Source: Aurelia coerulea
Lineage: Eukaryota; Cnidaria; Scyphozoa; Semaeostomeae; Ulmaridae
NCBI GenBank assembly: GCA_039566865.1
Contig: CM076949.1
Span: 24,156,501-24,220,500, forward strand
Direction of reading: 5' to 3'
DNA length: 64,000 nucleotides
The notes beneath the pieces are model-generated. The model ran no database searches, had not been told where the DNA came from, and saw only the letters and a program-made list of their open reading frames with translations. Position 1 is the stretch's first letter. Each line of letters starts with the position of its first letter. A program made the position numbers and the translations under genes. Of this stretch, positions 11,501-26,500 are shown in pieces.

Positions 11501-14500
11501 TCCTCGTTTTCATTTCATGAGTATCTCTGCGCTTTTGCCTCGGCATTCATTCTTGCTTACTCAAGTTCGTAACGGCCTAAGATTTTTGAACAGTGCCGCG
11601 CTCTAAACTAGTTTCCAGATCGTCGCATTCCTCGAACGACTCATCACTAGTTTAGAGCGCGGCACTGTTCAAAACCTTAGGCCGTTATGAACTTGAGTAA
11701 GCAAGAATGAATGCCGACGCAAAAGCGCAGAGATACTCATGAAATGAAAACGAGCAAGGTAACGAAATACATTCATTCATTTAGTAACATTTAGGCCAGG
11801 TATTGTGGACACGATCGACGCAAATTGTGTCCACAATACCCATGCAGTTTCCTTTGAATTAAATGGCTTGGAAGGAACTTAGCATTTTTTGCGCTAAATC
11901 TGCCACGGAAATTTATTGATATCTTGATTAGTTTCAAAATGGCGGCATTTATTAAATTTGAGGCTATGGCGTCATCAAATTTCTAAATCCTAAACCAGAA
12001 AAGATACTGATTTCTGCTTTTCACCATATTGTAGACCTTCATAAACTCTGGTTTTCTTGAAGGTTATATCGTTGTTCCTCTATTGGTTTAGGATTTACGA
12101 TGATTTAAATATTTCAAAATTTTCCATCAATTTTTTCAAAAATCATTAAATTGCCGCTATCTTGAAAAAATCAAGATATCAAAAAATTCCCATGGCAAAT
12201 TTACAGTTAGTAAAGCACTATAAGTTCCTTTCAAGCCATTCAATTCAATGAAAAATGGAATAGAATTTTACACCTACCTTTTTAAAGATTGGAAAGATTT
12301 GAGCCTTATGCTTACTCCTAATGTCATTTAAAGCCTGTCTCAGATTGGATGTCACGTGAAAATGTCCGCGAATATAAACATTTGGAATGTTTTGTATGAG
12401 TAATTTAGCGTTATCACAAATCTCAACTTTGTGCACCTAAACTCAAAATTTTTTATTTTCGATTATGATAGAGGGTGTTGAGCTGAGTTGAGAACCGAAA
12501 ACTGAATTGAATTCCGATGCGTGGTTCCGGAGTCATGCCCCACTAAAGTCACGTTTTTGGATAATCTTTTGTGGACACTACCGGGCTATTTTGACCAGTC
12601 TGGAGTCTGGGACGATAGCGGATGTGACGTCGACTCAGGTATAGACACTCAGGTCTCAGTGTCTCAGTGCGGCCTAAGTGATTTGAACTAAAATTCACAG
12701 GAAGTGATACATAAACTATAACGGCCATGAACATTATACCAAGACAAAGAATGATGTAAAATTCAAACTTTTGTGAAATTCAAATACCCCCCATGGGGGC
12801 TTATCCGAGAGGGGCTTATTTTTCAAGATTAGATCTGATAGGGAGGCTTATTCGAGGGAGGGCTTATTCGAAGGTGGGAGCTTAATCGATGATTTACGGT
12901 ATCGGAGAAGACCTCTTAGCTGTTCTAAAAAGAATTCAAATCGAATGATTTTCTTTTTCATTTTTGAATCTAACCTCCGGTCTAAAAGTATATAAAATAT
13001 CGCTCGATCCAGACCCTTTTGTAGAATAGCTATAACGTCTATTGAACTGATAACTTGTTATCATGTGTGTGACGATTTTAACGAACCTTTACGGGCTTTA
13101 GACGGTACCTTTGTTCCATCTCTATGATCTGCTCCATGTACTGTTTTCACAGGCTTACTTTTGTCTGCTCCTACACTTGAGAAAGGATCGTTTTCATTAA
13201 AGGCTTCTGCAAAATTGTTATTGTTTGCTAACAGGCTAAATACATAGACGGCGACGGGGCTCTTAGTGGGTCATGCAAATTCAGTAGCGTTACTGTCTTA
13301 GTAAATGTTTTATTTGCATCTCTTTGCAGCTGCCGTCGTTCTCATCGCTGGTGCACAGTTAGACAGCTTTGTGACATCATTTATCAAGAAAGAAATGGGC
13401 AGAATTGATCCAAACGACAGAGCTAAAGCGATTTTAAGGTTAGAGGAAATTTTCTGATTTGATTACAAATTGTATGTGGAAATGTTGTTATTGGTCATTT
13501 GGCTAGTCTGCACTATAGCGGACCAGCTTTCAATATCGGCACGTTGTGTGTCATGGGTTAAGGATTAGTTAGAGTCAGGGTTAGGTTTTAGAAAAGGGGT
13601 TTTTGGGGTAAGTTAGGGTTAGTTAGGGTAGCTACGGTTAGTTTGAGTAAATTAGGGCTAGGTTATGGTTGGTAGGGTACTTTGTTATATACGTTCCCGA
13701 GATGACATAAAGCTGGTCAGCTAAAGTGCAGTCATCCCTCTTACCCAAACCATGTACGACAGACTTTCAATGGATAGAAATTTGGACGAAGGAGGCGAGA
13801 TCAAGTTTGCTAATTTAGCCAATTTTACCCGATTTATACACAGCATCCCTAATTGATCTGGGACCTCGCATTTGCGGCTTCAGTTAGGGAGTTTCGTGCT
13901 ATCGTGATGCAGTTTTTCATCTGCGGCTTTATTTTGGGGTTTAGGTGAGGGTTCTATGGAGATCAGGGCGCCTGGTCTTGCCAAAAATGAGGAAACGAAT
14001 ATGTGTGGGTAGCCCATATGCTTTAGTTTTTAATCTAGAGGTGACAAAAACATCTTTTGATTTAGAATATTATTCCTAACAAACAACTTCTTGACATAAT
14101 TTTGCTACGTTTGAGGTTTAACCGACCTATTAGAAAATTACTTATCATAAAGTGGTTTCAAAATTTTGCAGTTTTGTTTTCGTGACTTTTAGTTCTACCA
14201 AATTATAGCTTGTCGTTCACTCTCAAGTCTGGAATAAACGCCTCCCCTCACTTGTGAATTAACGCCTCCCCTCACTTGTGGTTTCAAAATTTTGCAGTTT
14301 TGTTTTCGTGACTTTTAGTTCTACCAAATTATAGCTTGTCGTTCACTCTCAAGTCTGGAATAAACGCCTCCCCTCACTTGTGAATTAACGCCTCCCCTCA
14401 CTTGTGGTTTCAAAATTTTGCAGTTTTGTTTTCGTGACTTTTAGTTCTACCAAATTATAGCTTGTCGTTCACTCTCAAGTCTGGAATAAACGCCTCCCCT

Positions 14501-17500
14501 CACTTGTGAATTAACGCCTCCCCTCACTTGTGGTTTCAAAATTTTGCAGTTTTGTTTTCGTGACTTTTAGTTCTACCAAATTATAGCTTGTCGTTCACTC
14601 TCAAGTCTGGAATTAACGCCTCCCCTCACTTGTGAATTAATGCCTCCCCTCACTTGTGGTTTCAAAATTTTGCAGTTTTGTTTTCGTGACTTTTAGTTCT
14701 ACCAAATTATAGCTTGTCGTTCACTCTCAAGTCTGGAATTAACGCCTCCCCTCACTTGTGAATTAACGCCTCCCCTCACTTGTGGTTTCAAAATTTTGCA
14801 GTTTTGTTTTCGTGACTTTTAGTTCTACCAAATTATAGCTTGTCGTTCACTCTCAAGTCTGGAATTAACGCCTCCCCTCACTTGTGAATTAATGCCTCCC
14901 CTCACTTGTGGTTTTAAAATTTTGCAGTTTTGTTTTCGTGACTTTTAGTTCTACCAAATTATAGCTTGTCGTTCACTCTCAAGTCTGGAATAAACGCCTC
15001 CCCTCACTTGTGAATTAACGCCTCCCCTCACTTGTGGTTTCAAAATTTTGCAGTTTTGTTTTCGTGACTTTTAGTTCTACCAAATTATAGCTTGTCGTTC
15101 ACTCTCAAGTCTGGAATAAACGCCTCCCCTCACTTGTGAATTAACGCCTCCCCTCACTTGTGCTTTCAAAATTTTGCAGTTTTGTTTTCGTGACTTTATT
15201 TCTACCAAATTATAGCTTGTCGTTCACTCTCAAGTCTGGAATAAACGCCTCCCCTCACTTGTGAATTAACGCCTCCCCTCACTTGTGCTTTCAAAATTTT
15301 GCAGTTTTGTTTTCGTGACTTTTAGTTCTACCAAATTATAGCTTGTCGTTCACTCTCAAGTCTGGAATAAACGCCTCCCCTCACTTGTGAATTAACGCCT
15401 CCCCTCACTTGTGGTTTCAAAATTTTGCAGTTTTGTTTTCGTGACTTTTAGTTCTACCAAATTATAGCTTGTCGTTCACTCTCAAGTCTGGAATTAACGC
15501 CTCCCCTCACTTGTGAATTAATGCCTCCCCTCACTTGTGGTTTCAAAATTTTGCAGTTTTGTTTTCGTGACTTTTGGTTCTACCAAATTATAGCTTGTCG
15601 TTCACTCTCAAGTCTGGAATTAACGCCTCCCCTCACTTGTGAATTAACGCCTCCCCTCACTTGTGGTTTCAAAATTTTGCAGTTTTGTTTTCGTGACTTT
15701 TAGTTCTACCAAATTATAGCTTGTCGTTCACTCTCAAGTCTGGAATTAACGCCTCCCCTCACTTGTGAATTAATGCCTCCCCTCACTTGTGGTTTCAAAA
15801 TTTTGCAGTTTTGTTTTCGTGACTTTTAGTTCTACCAAATTATAGCTTGTCGTTCACTCTCAAGTCTGGAATAAACGCCTCCCCTCACTTGTGAATTAAC
15901 GCCTCCCCTCACTTGTGGTTTCAAAATTTTGCAGTTTTGTTTTCGTGACTTTTAGTTCTACCAAATTATAGCTTGTCGTTCACTCTCAAGTCTGGAATAA
16001 ACGCCTCCCCTCACTTGTGAATTAACGCCTCCCCTCACTTGTGCTTTCAAAATTTTGCAGTTTTGTTTTCGTGACTTTATTTCTACCAAATTATAGCTTG
16101 TCGTTCACTCTCAAGTCTGGAATAAACGCCTCCCCTCACTTGTGAATTAACGCCTCCCCTCACTTGTGCTTTCAAAATTTTGCAGTTTTGTTTTCGTGAC
16201 TTTTAGTTCTACCAAATTATAGCTTGTCGTTCACTCTCAAGTCTGGAATAAACGCCTCCCCTCACTTGTGAATTAACGCCTCCCCTCACTTGTGGTTTCA
16301 AAATTTTGCAGTTTTGTTTTCGTGACTTTTAGTTCTACCAAATTATAGCTTGTCGTTCACTCTCAAGTTTGGAATAAACGCCTCCCCTCACTTGTGAATT
16401 AACGCCTCCCCTCACTTGTGGTTTCAAACTTTTGCAGTTTTGTTTTCGTGACTTTTAGTTCTACCAAATTATAGCTTGTCGTTCACTCTCAAGTCTGGAA
16501 TAAACGCCTCCCCTTACTTGTGAATTAACGCCTCCCCTCACTTGTGGTTTCAAAATTTTGCAGTTTTGTTTTCGTGACTTTTATTTCTACCAAATTATAG
16601 CTTGTCGTTCACTCTCAAGTCTGGAATAAACGCCTCCCCTCACTTGTGAATTAACGCCTCCCCTCACTTGTGGTTTCAAAATTTTGCAGTTTTGTTTTCG
16701 TGACTTTTAGTTCTACCAAATTATAGCTTGTCGTTCACTCTCAAGTCTGGAATAAACGCCTCCCCTCACTTGTGAATTAACGCCTCCCCTCACTTGTGGT
16801 TTCAAAATTTTGCAGTTTTGTTTTCGTGACTTTATTTCTACCAAATTATAGCTTGTCGTTCACTCTCAAGTCTGGAATAAACGCCTCCCCTCACTTGTGA
16901 ATTAACGCCTCCCCTCACTTGTGGTTTCAAAATTTTGCAGTTTTGTTTTCGTGACTTTATTTCTACCAAATTATAGCTTGTCGTTCACTCTCAAGTCTGG
17001 AATAAACGCCTCCCCTCACTTGTGAATTTTCTGAAGAAAATCTACCCCGGGCATCCTCATTCCAGACCCTTGTTCATTGATTTTGAGCTTCTTGAGATGT
17101 GGAACATGTGAAATCATCTGTCCTGACCTTTTTTCATTTTTAATTGTTTCTATGATTTCCAAACTGAAAAGGAAAGGCCACGATACTTACATCGATTGTC
17201 GGATCCGAAGATACTCATGATGACGAAATAATAAAAAGATTTGAAGGTAGAAACATCGCAACGCTGCGAAAAACGACAACAGAGACAGCTGTCGTATAGC
17301 GACCCTCGAGAAATCTGCTTGGCAGGACCAAGTCTTGGCAATACTGCACATATATTCTTTAATCTGCACATATTTGTTGTCGTTTTTTATCATGTTGTGG
17401 TGTTTCCACCTACAAATCTTATGATGTCCAACATTTCTTGCAGTCAAAAGAAGTTGCGTGTTTTGCCCTTCACGTAACTGCATATTGAATTTTCCACCCA

Positions 17501-20500
17501 TCCCGTTTATTGCATCCCGTTCATTTATTACGATTCGGGAAATTCTCCACCCTGCCTGATTATTCCAAACTTGAGAGTGGGACACGAAATCTAATCGAAG
17601 TTTGACAGAAACCATATCCTTGTGAGCGAAATTTTCTAAATCTTATCTGGATTTTTTATAGGTTTGGTATTTTGTGGAAGTATCGATTTCATGTTTGGGG
17701 TAAAATGGAGAAAAATGCAATGACAACTTTGAAAGTAAGTCTGTTCGTGTGAATGCATTATTTCGAGTTGTGTACCTCAGCCGACGTCTGAAGCTGTCAG
17801 TAAAATAAACCTTTAGTAGTCTCCAAATATCGGGCCATTTTTGAATTTTTTTTATACATTGTTAAAAAATTACAATACATATTTACTTAATTACTACAGG
17901 GTGTCCCAAAAAAATTGTGTCCCGTTTGTCTGAAGATTGTGACAGAACGGCAAAAGATTCTCGCAAAACTTTTGTATGATGCTGCTCTTTAGATATTCGA
18001 TTAAAGTTTCCAATCATCCCCGTAAAAATCCGTTGAGAAATGATGGAGCTATGACCTTCAGGAGACCAAATTTGCCCGATCACTGAAACCAGCAGTCGGC
18101 CATTTTGTCTTACTATTTTGCAGCGATAAATAGCTTTATGGAATGAAAATGAAACAGCAGCCTCCAATTTCATAGCTCTCATGAAAATTCCGATCATCCT
18201 CGGAAAGTTCCACTATTTCTGACCTCACAGAAATTATTTCTTACCTCACGTGAAGATACTTATCACTGCAAAATAGTAAGGCAAAATGGCCGACTGCTGG
18301 TTTCAGTCGTCAGGCAACTTTGGTCTTCTGAAGGTCATAGCTCCATCCTCTCTCAACGGATTTTTACGGGGATGGTTGCAAACTTTAATTGAATATATGA
18401 AGAGCAGCATCATGCAAAAGTTTGGCAAGAATCTTTTGCCGTTTTGTCGCGATATTTAGGCAAACGTGGCACAATTTTTTTGGGACACCCTGTATACTTA
18501 TAAGCTACTCTAATCTACTACTTCGACAAGACCACGGGGAGCAATAACTATGTCTACCCATTTTTGAATTTTGGATGTGTTCTTGGCCCTGTTTCGCTTT
18601 TACTGCGTTGAGTTTGATTTGTGAAGAATAGTTATTTTCGCAAAACGAAGAACTTTTCAAAAGGGAGGAGAAGGACTGGGATACTCTCAGGAATTAAGTG
18701 TGTTTTCTTTTTTACTTTGGCCTATTGATTGTGAAGGCAAATCTAAAGCAGCTTTTTGCCATGATGGTAGCTGCTAAGCTAACAATCCTCGAAAATTAAG
18801 ACAATGATTTAGATCAGGGCTCAAACAAATTTTTCCTTCCTGGTAGCAAGCTAAGCACCTTTGTTTTTTCTTACGTACTGTCTTCTTCTTTCCAAATATA
18901 CCGCCCCATTCTATCTCATTTCCTTTCTGTCCTTCTTTCCCTTTCATTTCCTTCTCTTCCTTCATTTTTTCCTCTCTTTTCCTTCTTATTCCATTTCTGT
19001 TTCCTTTCATCCTTCCTGGGAAATTTGAATATTTCAGCTACCTTCCTGGGGTAGCGCCGCTACCACGCTACTTCGTTTTAGAGCCCTGATTTAGATAATT
19101 ATTAGCAGTAGACACTTTAAAATATGATCAAGAATCTTTATCAAACTGCCGTATAGCGATCTGCAGCACTTCTGTGATGAAATCTGTGACTACAGGGCAC
19201 AAGCATAGGTTCCAAATCTTTCAAAATGTCAGTGTTAAATTCTACAACCTATTTCTTTGAAACGAATGGCTTGAAAGAAACTTTAGCTACTTTGGTATAA
19301 TTCTACCGTTGGATTTTTCAGATATCTTGGATATTTGTCAAAATTACAGCGTATTTTATGTTTCAACTCTTTTAAGGATTTGACGTCATGAAATTTCTAA
19401 ATCGTAAACGAGAAGAGTGAAATACGTTTGCTTGATACCATATTGTAGTAGACATTCGTAAAGTATGGTTTTCTAGGAAATTACTCCATGTTTTCTCAAA
19501 AAGTTAGAATTTACGATGGTTTTAATTTTTTTCAAAATCTTTCTTGAATTCTTAAAAAGAGAAGGGAAATCCTCCAATTGAAAATATTGACAATATCAGG
19601 AAAGTCCAACGGTAGAATTATAGCTAAGTGGCCAAAGTTTAATTTATATATTCTGCTAAAATTTTACGCTATATGTTTACGGAATTTCTCTACTTATAAG
19701 CTTCTCTACCCTACTACTAGGACAAGACCACGGGGAGAAACAGCTATATCCAGTCAAAGTTTCTTTACTTTAAAGTCACTCAGTTAAAATAAATTAGTCT
19801 CATAATTTTGCATCGACATTTTTAAAGATTTGCAACTTATTTGATTCTTAAAGTGAATGAACGGAGCTAAGAGGAGGTCATCTATAAATAGGGCATTGAA
19901 AACTCCTACGCATGTTATTGTTCCTCTTGCTAAACAATATCCATGGTCGTCTCGAAATCATCAAATACAATAGGCTAATAATAGAATACCCAGACTCCTT
20001 CCGCGCGGGGCTTTTATCTCCGTTGATTCTCTTTAATATAGCTATTTAATATAAGATAAATTGCACATTGAACAGAGTATGATTAAAACACGACGTTTCG
20101 AGCTTAGCCCGTTAACAAGTTATTTGATTCTTGCCCCTTTACAGAACCCGTAGCAACTTTTAGCCACTGTTTTCATGAAAATTCACTTGCAAATGCAAAT
20201 GATTGTACCTGCGTTCGTTACCGTTACGAATATCATACTAACAGCGCAGTATCACTCTTATTTTAGATTCCACCACCAAAGATCGACTACACACTACCGT
20301 CTCCACTGATTGGAAGAGACCCCCCATCGACCACTGACGCACCATGGCTAGCGGGATCACCATTCCCGGACGAAACGGATGACTCTCAAGTCATACAACA
20401 CGAATGGTATTATGAAGAAGAGAAACGAATCGCTGCGAAGGCGAAAAGAAGATCCGAGAAGCTGACCGAGTTACGTAAAGGTTTTCCGTTGACGACGGTG

Positions 20501-23500
20501 GCTTTGTCACGTGATGCGAGAACTGAATCGAGGAAGAAATTTGAGGAAGATGAAGACGAAGGTTGGTTCCCATTTTGTTTATGTCCTGTAGACTTACTAC
20601 ATAAGCCCTCTCGCTCCTTACTCTATGCCACCATTATATTGCCATGAAGCCTGTATTTCAGCTTTAGAAAATTTAAGACATATACTATTTATTCCAAACC
20701 ACTGTTTAATGTTACTATTAGAGAGTCGTGGTTTTATTCTCTGGGAATAGCAATCTTGAAGTGTTTATGTGCTTAACAAATCACTGTGTGAAGCTTTTCC
20801 ATGACTTCCAAATACAAACGAATCACAACTGTTCAGTTGAAGGCGCTGTGCAGTGATAGAAACTTCCATAATTTTTTTTAAGTAAGAGCTCAGTAATGTT
20901 TCTAAAATTACGAATCTGTTATCAGAATTCAAGTTAAGCCCGCAATAGGACTATTGGATTACGAGTTCGGAAATCAGCTAGTGTATATTTTCGTACGATT
21001 TTTGAAGTAATATTTAAGATGTCTTGGGTCGTAAGATGTGAACTAAACTGCTGCTATCGGATTAGCGCTTTGCACTATTCAAAGATTACTCATATGAAAC
21101 AGCGCCACGCTATTCGCAAAAAGAACATGATTTTACAACTGATCCTGAGAGATACCGGGTGAGTCAGAAAAAAGGATCCCCGCTTGGAAGGCCACTGCTC
21201 CATGAATATCAAAGTAATGATATTGAAAACTGTCTTGTTTTATTGCCAATATGTTCAATTAGGTTCAGTAATTTACCCGGCCTTAATCGGCCATTCCTTC
21301 CCGTCGAAGTGGGTGATTTTCTGCAGAAGGCCCCTTCCAAAAACCTGCAAAATGAATAAAAACAATGAGCAAATCTTCCTTTCTAAAATTGATGACACTC
21401 ACATAAATTCATGTATTTTGTCCTCTTGGGAGAACGGAATCCCCCTGAATAGGTCATCGATACCAGGAAGAGGACTTGTTCATCCTCCCAAGGGGATAGC
21501 ACGTCCTAAAGCGGCCACAAGTCATTGCTGTAAGGCCATTGCAAGGCAGAAATGTAAGGGAAATTTATTCATGATTTTGGGCATGTTTTTAAGGTTTTGA
21601 AGAGGCTTCTCGAGAAAACCCCTCATGATTTCAGAATGGAGTGGCCGATTTCAGTCAGGTAAATTTATAGTAGATTTGAGCATTTCTACTATTAAACTGT
21701 ATATTTGCCGATATCATTGTCTTGATATCCTGGGAGCCGTGAACTTCCAAACGGGGATTCTTTCTTCTGACTCACCCGGTAAATTTTCTGAAATTTACTG
21801 TTGAACTTTGATAATAAGTCTAACTTCTAACTTTTAGAATGCTCTCTTTCAACAAACGTTAAAACAACAACAAGTAGACAAAATCATTTTAATAACACGA
21901 GTCCTCGCTCTTAAGAGTCTAAGAATCCTTCTAAGAGCCTAAGAGCCCAGGATTCCTTCAGTCCTCGCTCCAGCCCTTATATTGCACAAAATGATGGCGC
22001 TTAAGAAGCAAGAGTTGGATGTGAAAAACGGCGGAATAACACCATAAAATCTGAAGATTTATTGGTAATTTTTTCTGCCCATGATACTTCGATTAGAGGC
22101 ATTCATTGCCGATCTTTGGTTAAAATTAGATTGATATAGATTTGGTATTATCTCGTAGTATCATTTATCAAACACGATTTATTCTAGGTTTTTTGGTTCT
22201 TAGTTGATTAAGCTTCCCAAAAAGACTCGTAACTAAAAACTCTTTGAAAATTGCCTTAAATAACGGACTCATCGTACTAAACCTATAAACGCCGTAATTT
22301 GTAGAAAGAAGACTGTTAACTCCTGTAAAAGATCAACAATTAAATTACCTGTATTACTAGAGAGAAAACTGTTGAATCCTGCAAGAGGAAAACGAGAAAG
22401 AAGCTCTTTATTTTATTGATTATCGCACTTTTTTATAAAACTTCTCTTTAATATCGTTGATTTGAGTTTTGGCGGGCAAGACCTTTTAATCAACTTTATC
22501 TTTGTTTTCAACAGATCCAATATTGCATCAGCCCATAACAGAGAGCAGTACAGAGCCAGTTGAACTGTTCCCTCCTGCTGTATGTGCTGTAGCGTTAGAT
22601 GTAATCAGATTGATGGATGATACAACGTTGGATTGCAGTGGGAAATCAGGTTAGGCCTTCAAACACATGTACAGTAAAAAAGGATTATGTGGATACTAAC
22701 CGGTTTTGTGTTGTACAGGAAAATATAGAGCCCGAGGTCTTAAAAGTACAGACCGAGCTTGCGAGGTCTGTGCAATAAGACCGAGGGCTTTATATTTTCC
22801 TGTACAACTACAAAACCGGTTAGTATGAGTTTTATTACCTGATAGCTTCTAATTTAACTTATATCATTCTGTCAAACGCATTTTGTTACTGTTATGTCGT
22901 TTGAGTTTATTGTAAATCTCACAGGCCTAAATCAGTTGCTGTGGTGACAAAAACGCGTCCTTGTATCGTATTATACAAAGCTACGGGAAAACCGCGGGAA
23001 ATGTGCGATTAACCAATGGGATTGGCGGGATTCTTGTATTGCCTCGTTTTTGAAACGTCAGGTAATATCATACAGTATTACCCCGCCACTAAGAAACTCA
23101 TTTTGTAAAACCAGGCTGCTTGGTTTCTTATAAATATTATATTAATGTTGTATTAAACCAAATGTTGGACAATGACTATGGTGGCATCTGTCAGGCTGCA
23201 GTTTCTTATAAGTCAGTTTCCTAGTGGCGGTGTAATGCTGTACCAGATGAACCAAGAGAACTTCGACTGTTTGCAAATTCGTTATGCGGAGAGTACTTAA
23301 CCATCGCCAAACTGTAAACAAATCTGATAACACTGCACGTTTCCATTGTTTTCTGCAGTTTGTTTGATGGCTTCACCCAAGCTACCAAAAAAATGTTTGT
23401 TAAAAATCCACTTACATTCAAGCAATCGTAAAGGATATGGATGTTTCATTTTTGACTTTGTGAAGTAGCTACAAAGATCTATCTTTAAAATGACGCTTTC

Positions 23501-26500
23501 ATTTTCGAAAAAACGGGTAAACGTCTGTGTCATATTGCGCATCAAAAAACTGCAAAATCACCGTTTTGATCGAAATCTGCAGACGGAGCTCCTTTAAGGT
23601 ATCGGAATAAACCAAAGTTTACTTGATATCCCTTGATATTCGAAGGGCTGAGCTAGTTTTTGTGATTATTACAATGCTTAGAAAAATTGAAGAAAGATCA
23701 TAAGAAATACTTCCGCCTTTCGGTATCAACAAAACTTTGATTCGTTCCAATACTTCAAGTATTCTCTACATTATGAATTTTCAAACAGTTGAAATTCTTT
23801 TTGGTCCACATTTTTTGGTCCACACTTTTTGGTCCACATTTTTTTTGATACAGTCAAAACAAATCTTGAAGAAAACTGATGTACCCAATGCGCAAACAGC
23901 GTTGAAAAAACGTTGAAAAAACGTTGCGACAAAAGCGTCACGACGTTGCACCAACCTTGACTAAAACAGCATAGGCTCAAAATCTTCAAACAGGTCTGTA
24001 AAATTTGATGACCTATTTCTTTGAATTGAATGGCTTGAAAGAAACTCAAGCTACTATGCTATAATTCTACTGTAGGTTGACTGTTCTCAAATTTTCAATA
24101 TTTTCAGAATTTGAGTTTTCTTCTTTTTTTTCTAGTTGGTAATTTGGCTTATCAAACTGTTTGGAATTGCTTGGTAGATGATCCCGATCTATTCTTTAGA
24201 ACCGTTTACGAGAAGATTACGCGGACGGACAAACAAGTAATCTATTTATGGATTTGATAAAACTTATGCATGTTTATGTATGTTTAAATTCACCACAAAA
24301 TAACATATTTACGATGGTTGAAATAATACAGAATATTTAAAATACACAATTTACATAACAACTTTAATGAATATAAGTTAAAAAACACCCCTAATCATAG
24401 TGGCAGGGGTAGCATTAAAAGATTGAGTTGACCTTATTTCCATAATGGTCCCCTAAACATCATTTAAATTTGGTTTCATTCAATGATCAAATTTCTAAAG
24501 AATCACCATTGATTCCAATATAGAACGCAACGCTTCTTGGTCAAATACCCCTCGAAGCCATCTTTTCTGTAATCTTCTGTTGCTCTTTTCCTATATTTTT
24601 CATGTTGTTGGAGGATTCAGAGGCTTGTCAACAATGGAAAGCTCTAATTTTCTGTTATGCAAATAGACGATTACACTAAAGATGGCGGCAAGGAAGTTAT
24701 TACCAAGAAACATTGCATTTCAATAAAGGATCTTTAACAATTGTACATGGATTTGATCAAGGAATGCGATGCGTCTGGTAAAAAAATATTTGCCGCTATC
24801 TTAGTGTAATCCTGTATTGAAGCTTAGAAGCGTTAATCTTAACCCTATCTGACCTGCCTAGTACATTTTTGTTTACACCGTTTTCCACACATGCAGCAGG
24901 CCTCTGATACTTCGTTAGTTTAACTTTGTATTATAGAGCAATAAAATTGCAACAATTTGGACATTCTATTTTTAGCCTTGTCTCCATGGTTACCAATTGT
25001 TCATACTGCACTCTGTGAAAAACATACTTTGTATTTCGTTTAATCATGTTTAATTGGTCCAATTGAGTCTAAATTAAGAATTTATATATATTTTGATCTA
25101 TATCTTTCATTTCTTTATGAAAAATAAAGTTTCATGACCTTTTAGCAACCTTTCATTTATATGACGTCATATGACATCATAATGATCATCATGCTCTAGC
25201 AACAACAACAACATCGCTAATTGGATTATGATTTCAAATTTTCATTGTTTACATAATGAACTACCTTTGTGCCAAGTTTGGCTGCCATATCTCTTATGAC
25301 AACAGAGATAAACAGGTTAGGAAGCTATCTATCATTTAATCACAATTTTATGAAATTTTGAATAATAGCAAGGTCTCATTAGACTGAAACGTTCTAGCAC
25401 ATAGTTTTTATATCAACAGGAAGAAGTGCTGCTTGTTCTCAGAAAATTAATCAGGCAGATGCCTGAATTGCCTCCTGTTGCTGGCACACTGCTGTTTAAT
25501 AATCTGGTATGGCATAATTACGTTTCTTTGTATCATTTACGTTGAGGCAAACGCAATATCTCTTCAAAGTAATAGTTACGCAAATCACTGTGTGAAGCTT
25601 TTAACAGCCCCCATTTGCAAAGCCTTTAGAGCTCATCAATCTGGGCATGTCTTCTCCACCCTTTGAGATGAAGGTCTTCCAAGGAAATTTTCAATCAATT
25701 TCTTAAGTAAAAGCTCGCCAGTATATCAGTAGATATGAATGAGTTTTTAGGATTTGAGTTAAGCCCTGATTAAAACTTAAGAATTGAGATTTCAGTAATC
25801 AGCTTCAGGGTGATGTTTATTACGAATTTGAGTCGCCCCTTGAAATCTAGTTACTGAGATGGGAGCTGAACAACTCTCACCAGATTAATCTTCCATTTCT
25901 CGGTCATGTTTTGGCAATCTTTAAATTTGAATGATTTAATAACATATTTCCCCGAAAGCAATCGCAAACAGTAACCCCTGTCTATTAAAATTGCTATTCT
26001 CTCTGTAAGAAAGTCGTACGAAACTAGAACTTGGAAACGTTTGCTACTAGCTTAGGTTGCTAATCTTCAAAAAGATCTTTGTATGTTTAAAGTTTGAATG
26101 ACAACCACAAGGATTGAGATATAGATTAACATTGTAAAAACATTTCTTTGGACATTGTTGTTTGTCTGTCTTGTTTATCAGTTCTTCATTAAAAAGTTAT
26201 TGGATTTAGAAATATATGGTTGATCTTTTTTAGGCAGGAGTGATTATGTATTACAACCGAACAAATAAACCTGGTTGTCAGGAAAAGATTTCTGCTGTTC
26301 TTAATATTCTGTGGCAAGTAAGTATACATATTTTCCGTTGGCGTTTTCTGTGCTTGTGCAAATTTTCAGCTTCGTTCCTTTGTGCAAGTATTTGTTTCAA
26401 AAAAGTTTCAAATTTATGAATAACGGAACTACTTGCAGTTATACCTTTCTGGCGCTGCTGGTCACATCAAGTTTGTCTGATGATATCTGATGGAGACGAT

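Noticed and set aside
13561..13680. True interstitial telomere
   Set aside because: TTAGGG units are few and degenerate and lie between matching transposon ends.
15521..15703. 60-codon open frame in the satellite
   Set aside because: It is a translation of two satellite units and is not maintained across the array.
17187..17615. 142-codon minus-strand frame as a gene
   Set aside because: No motif or homology recognised; length is within chance for this much sequence.
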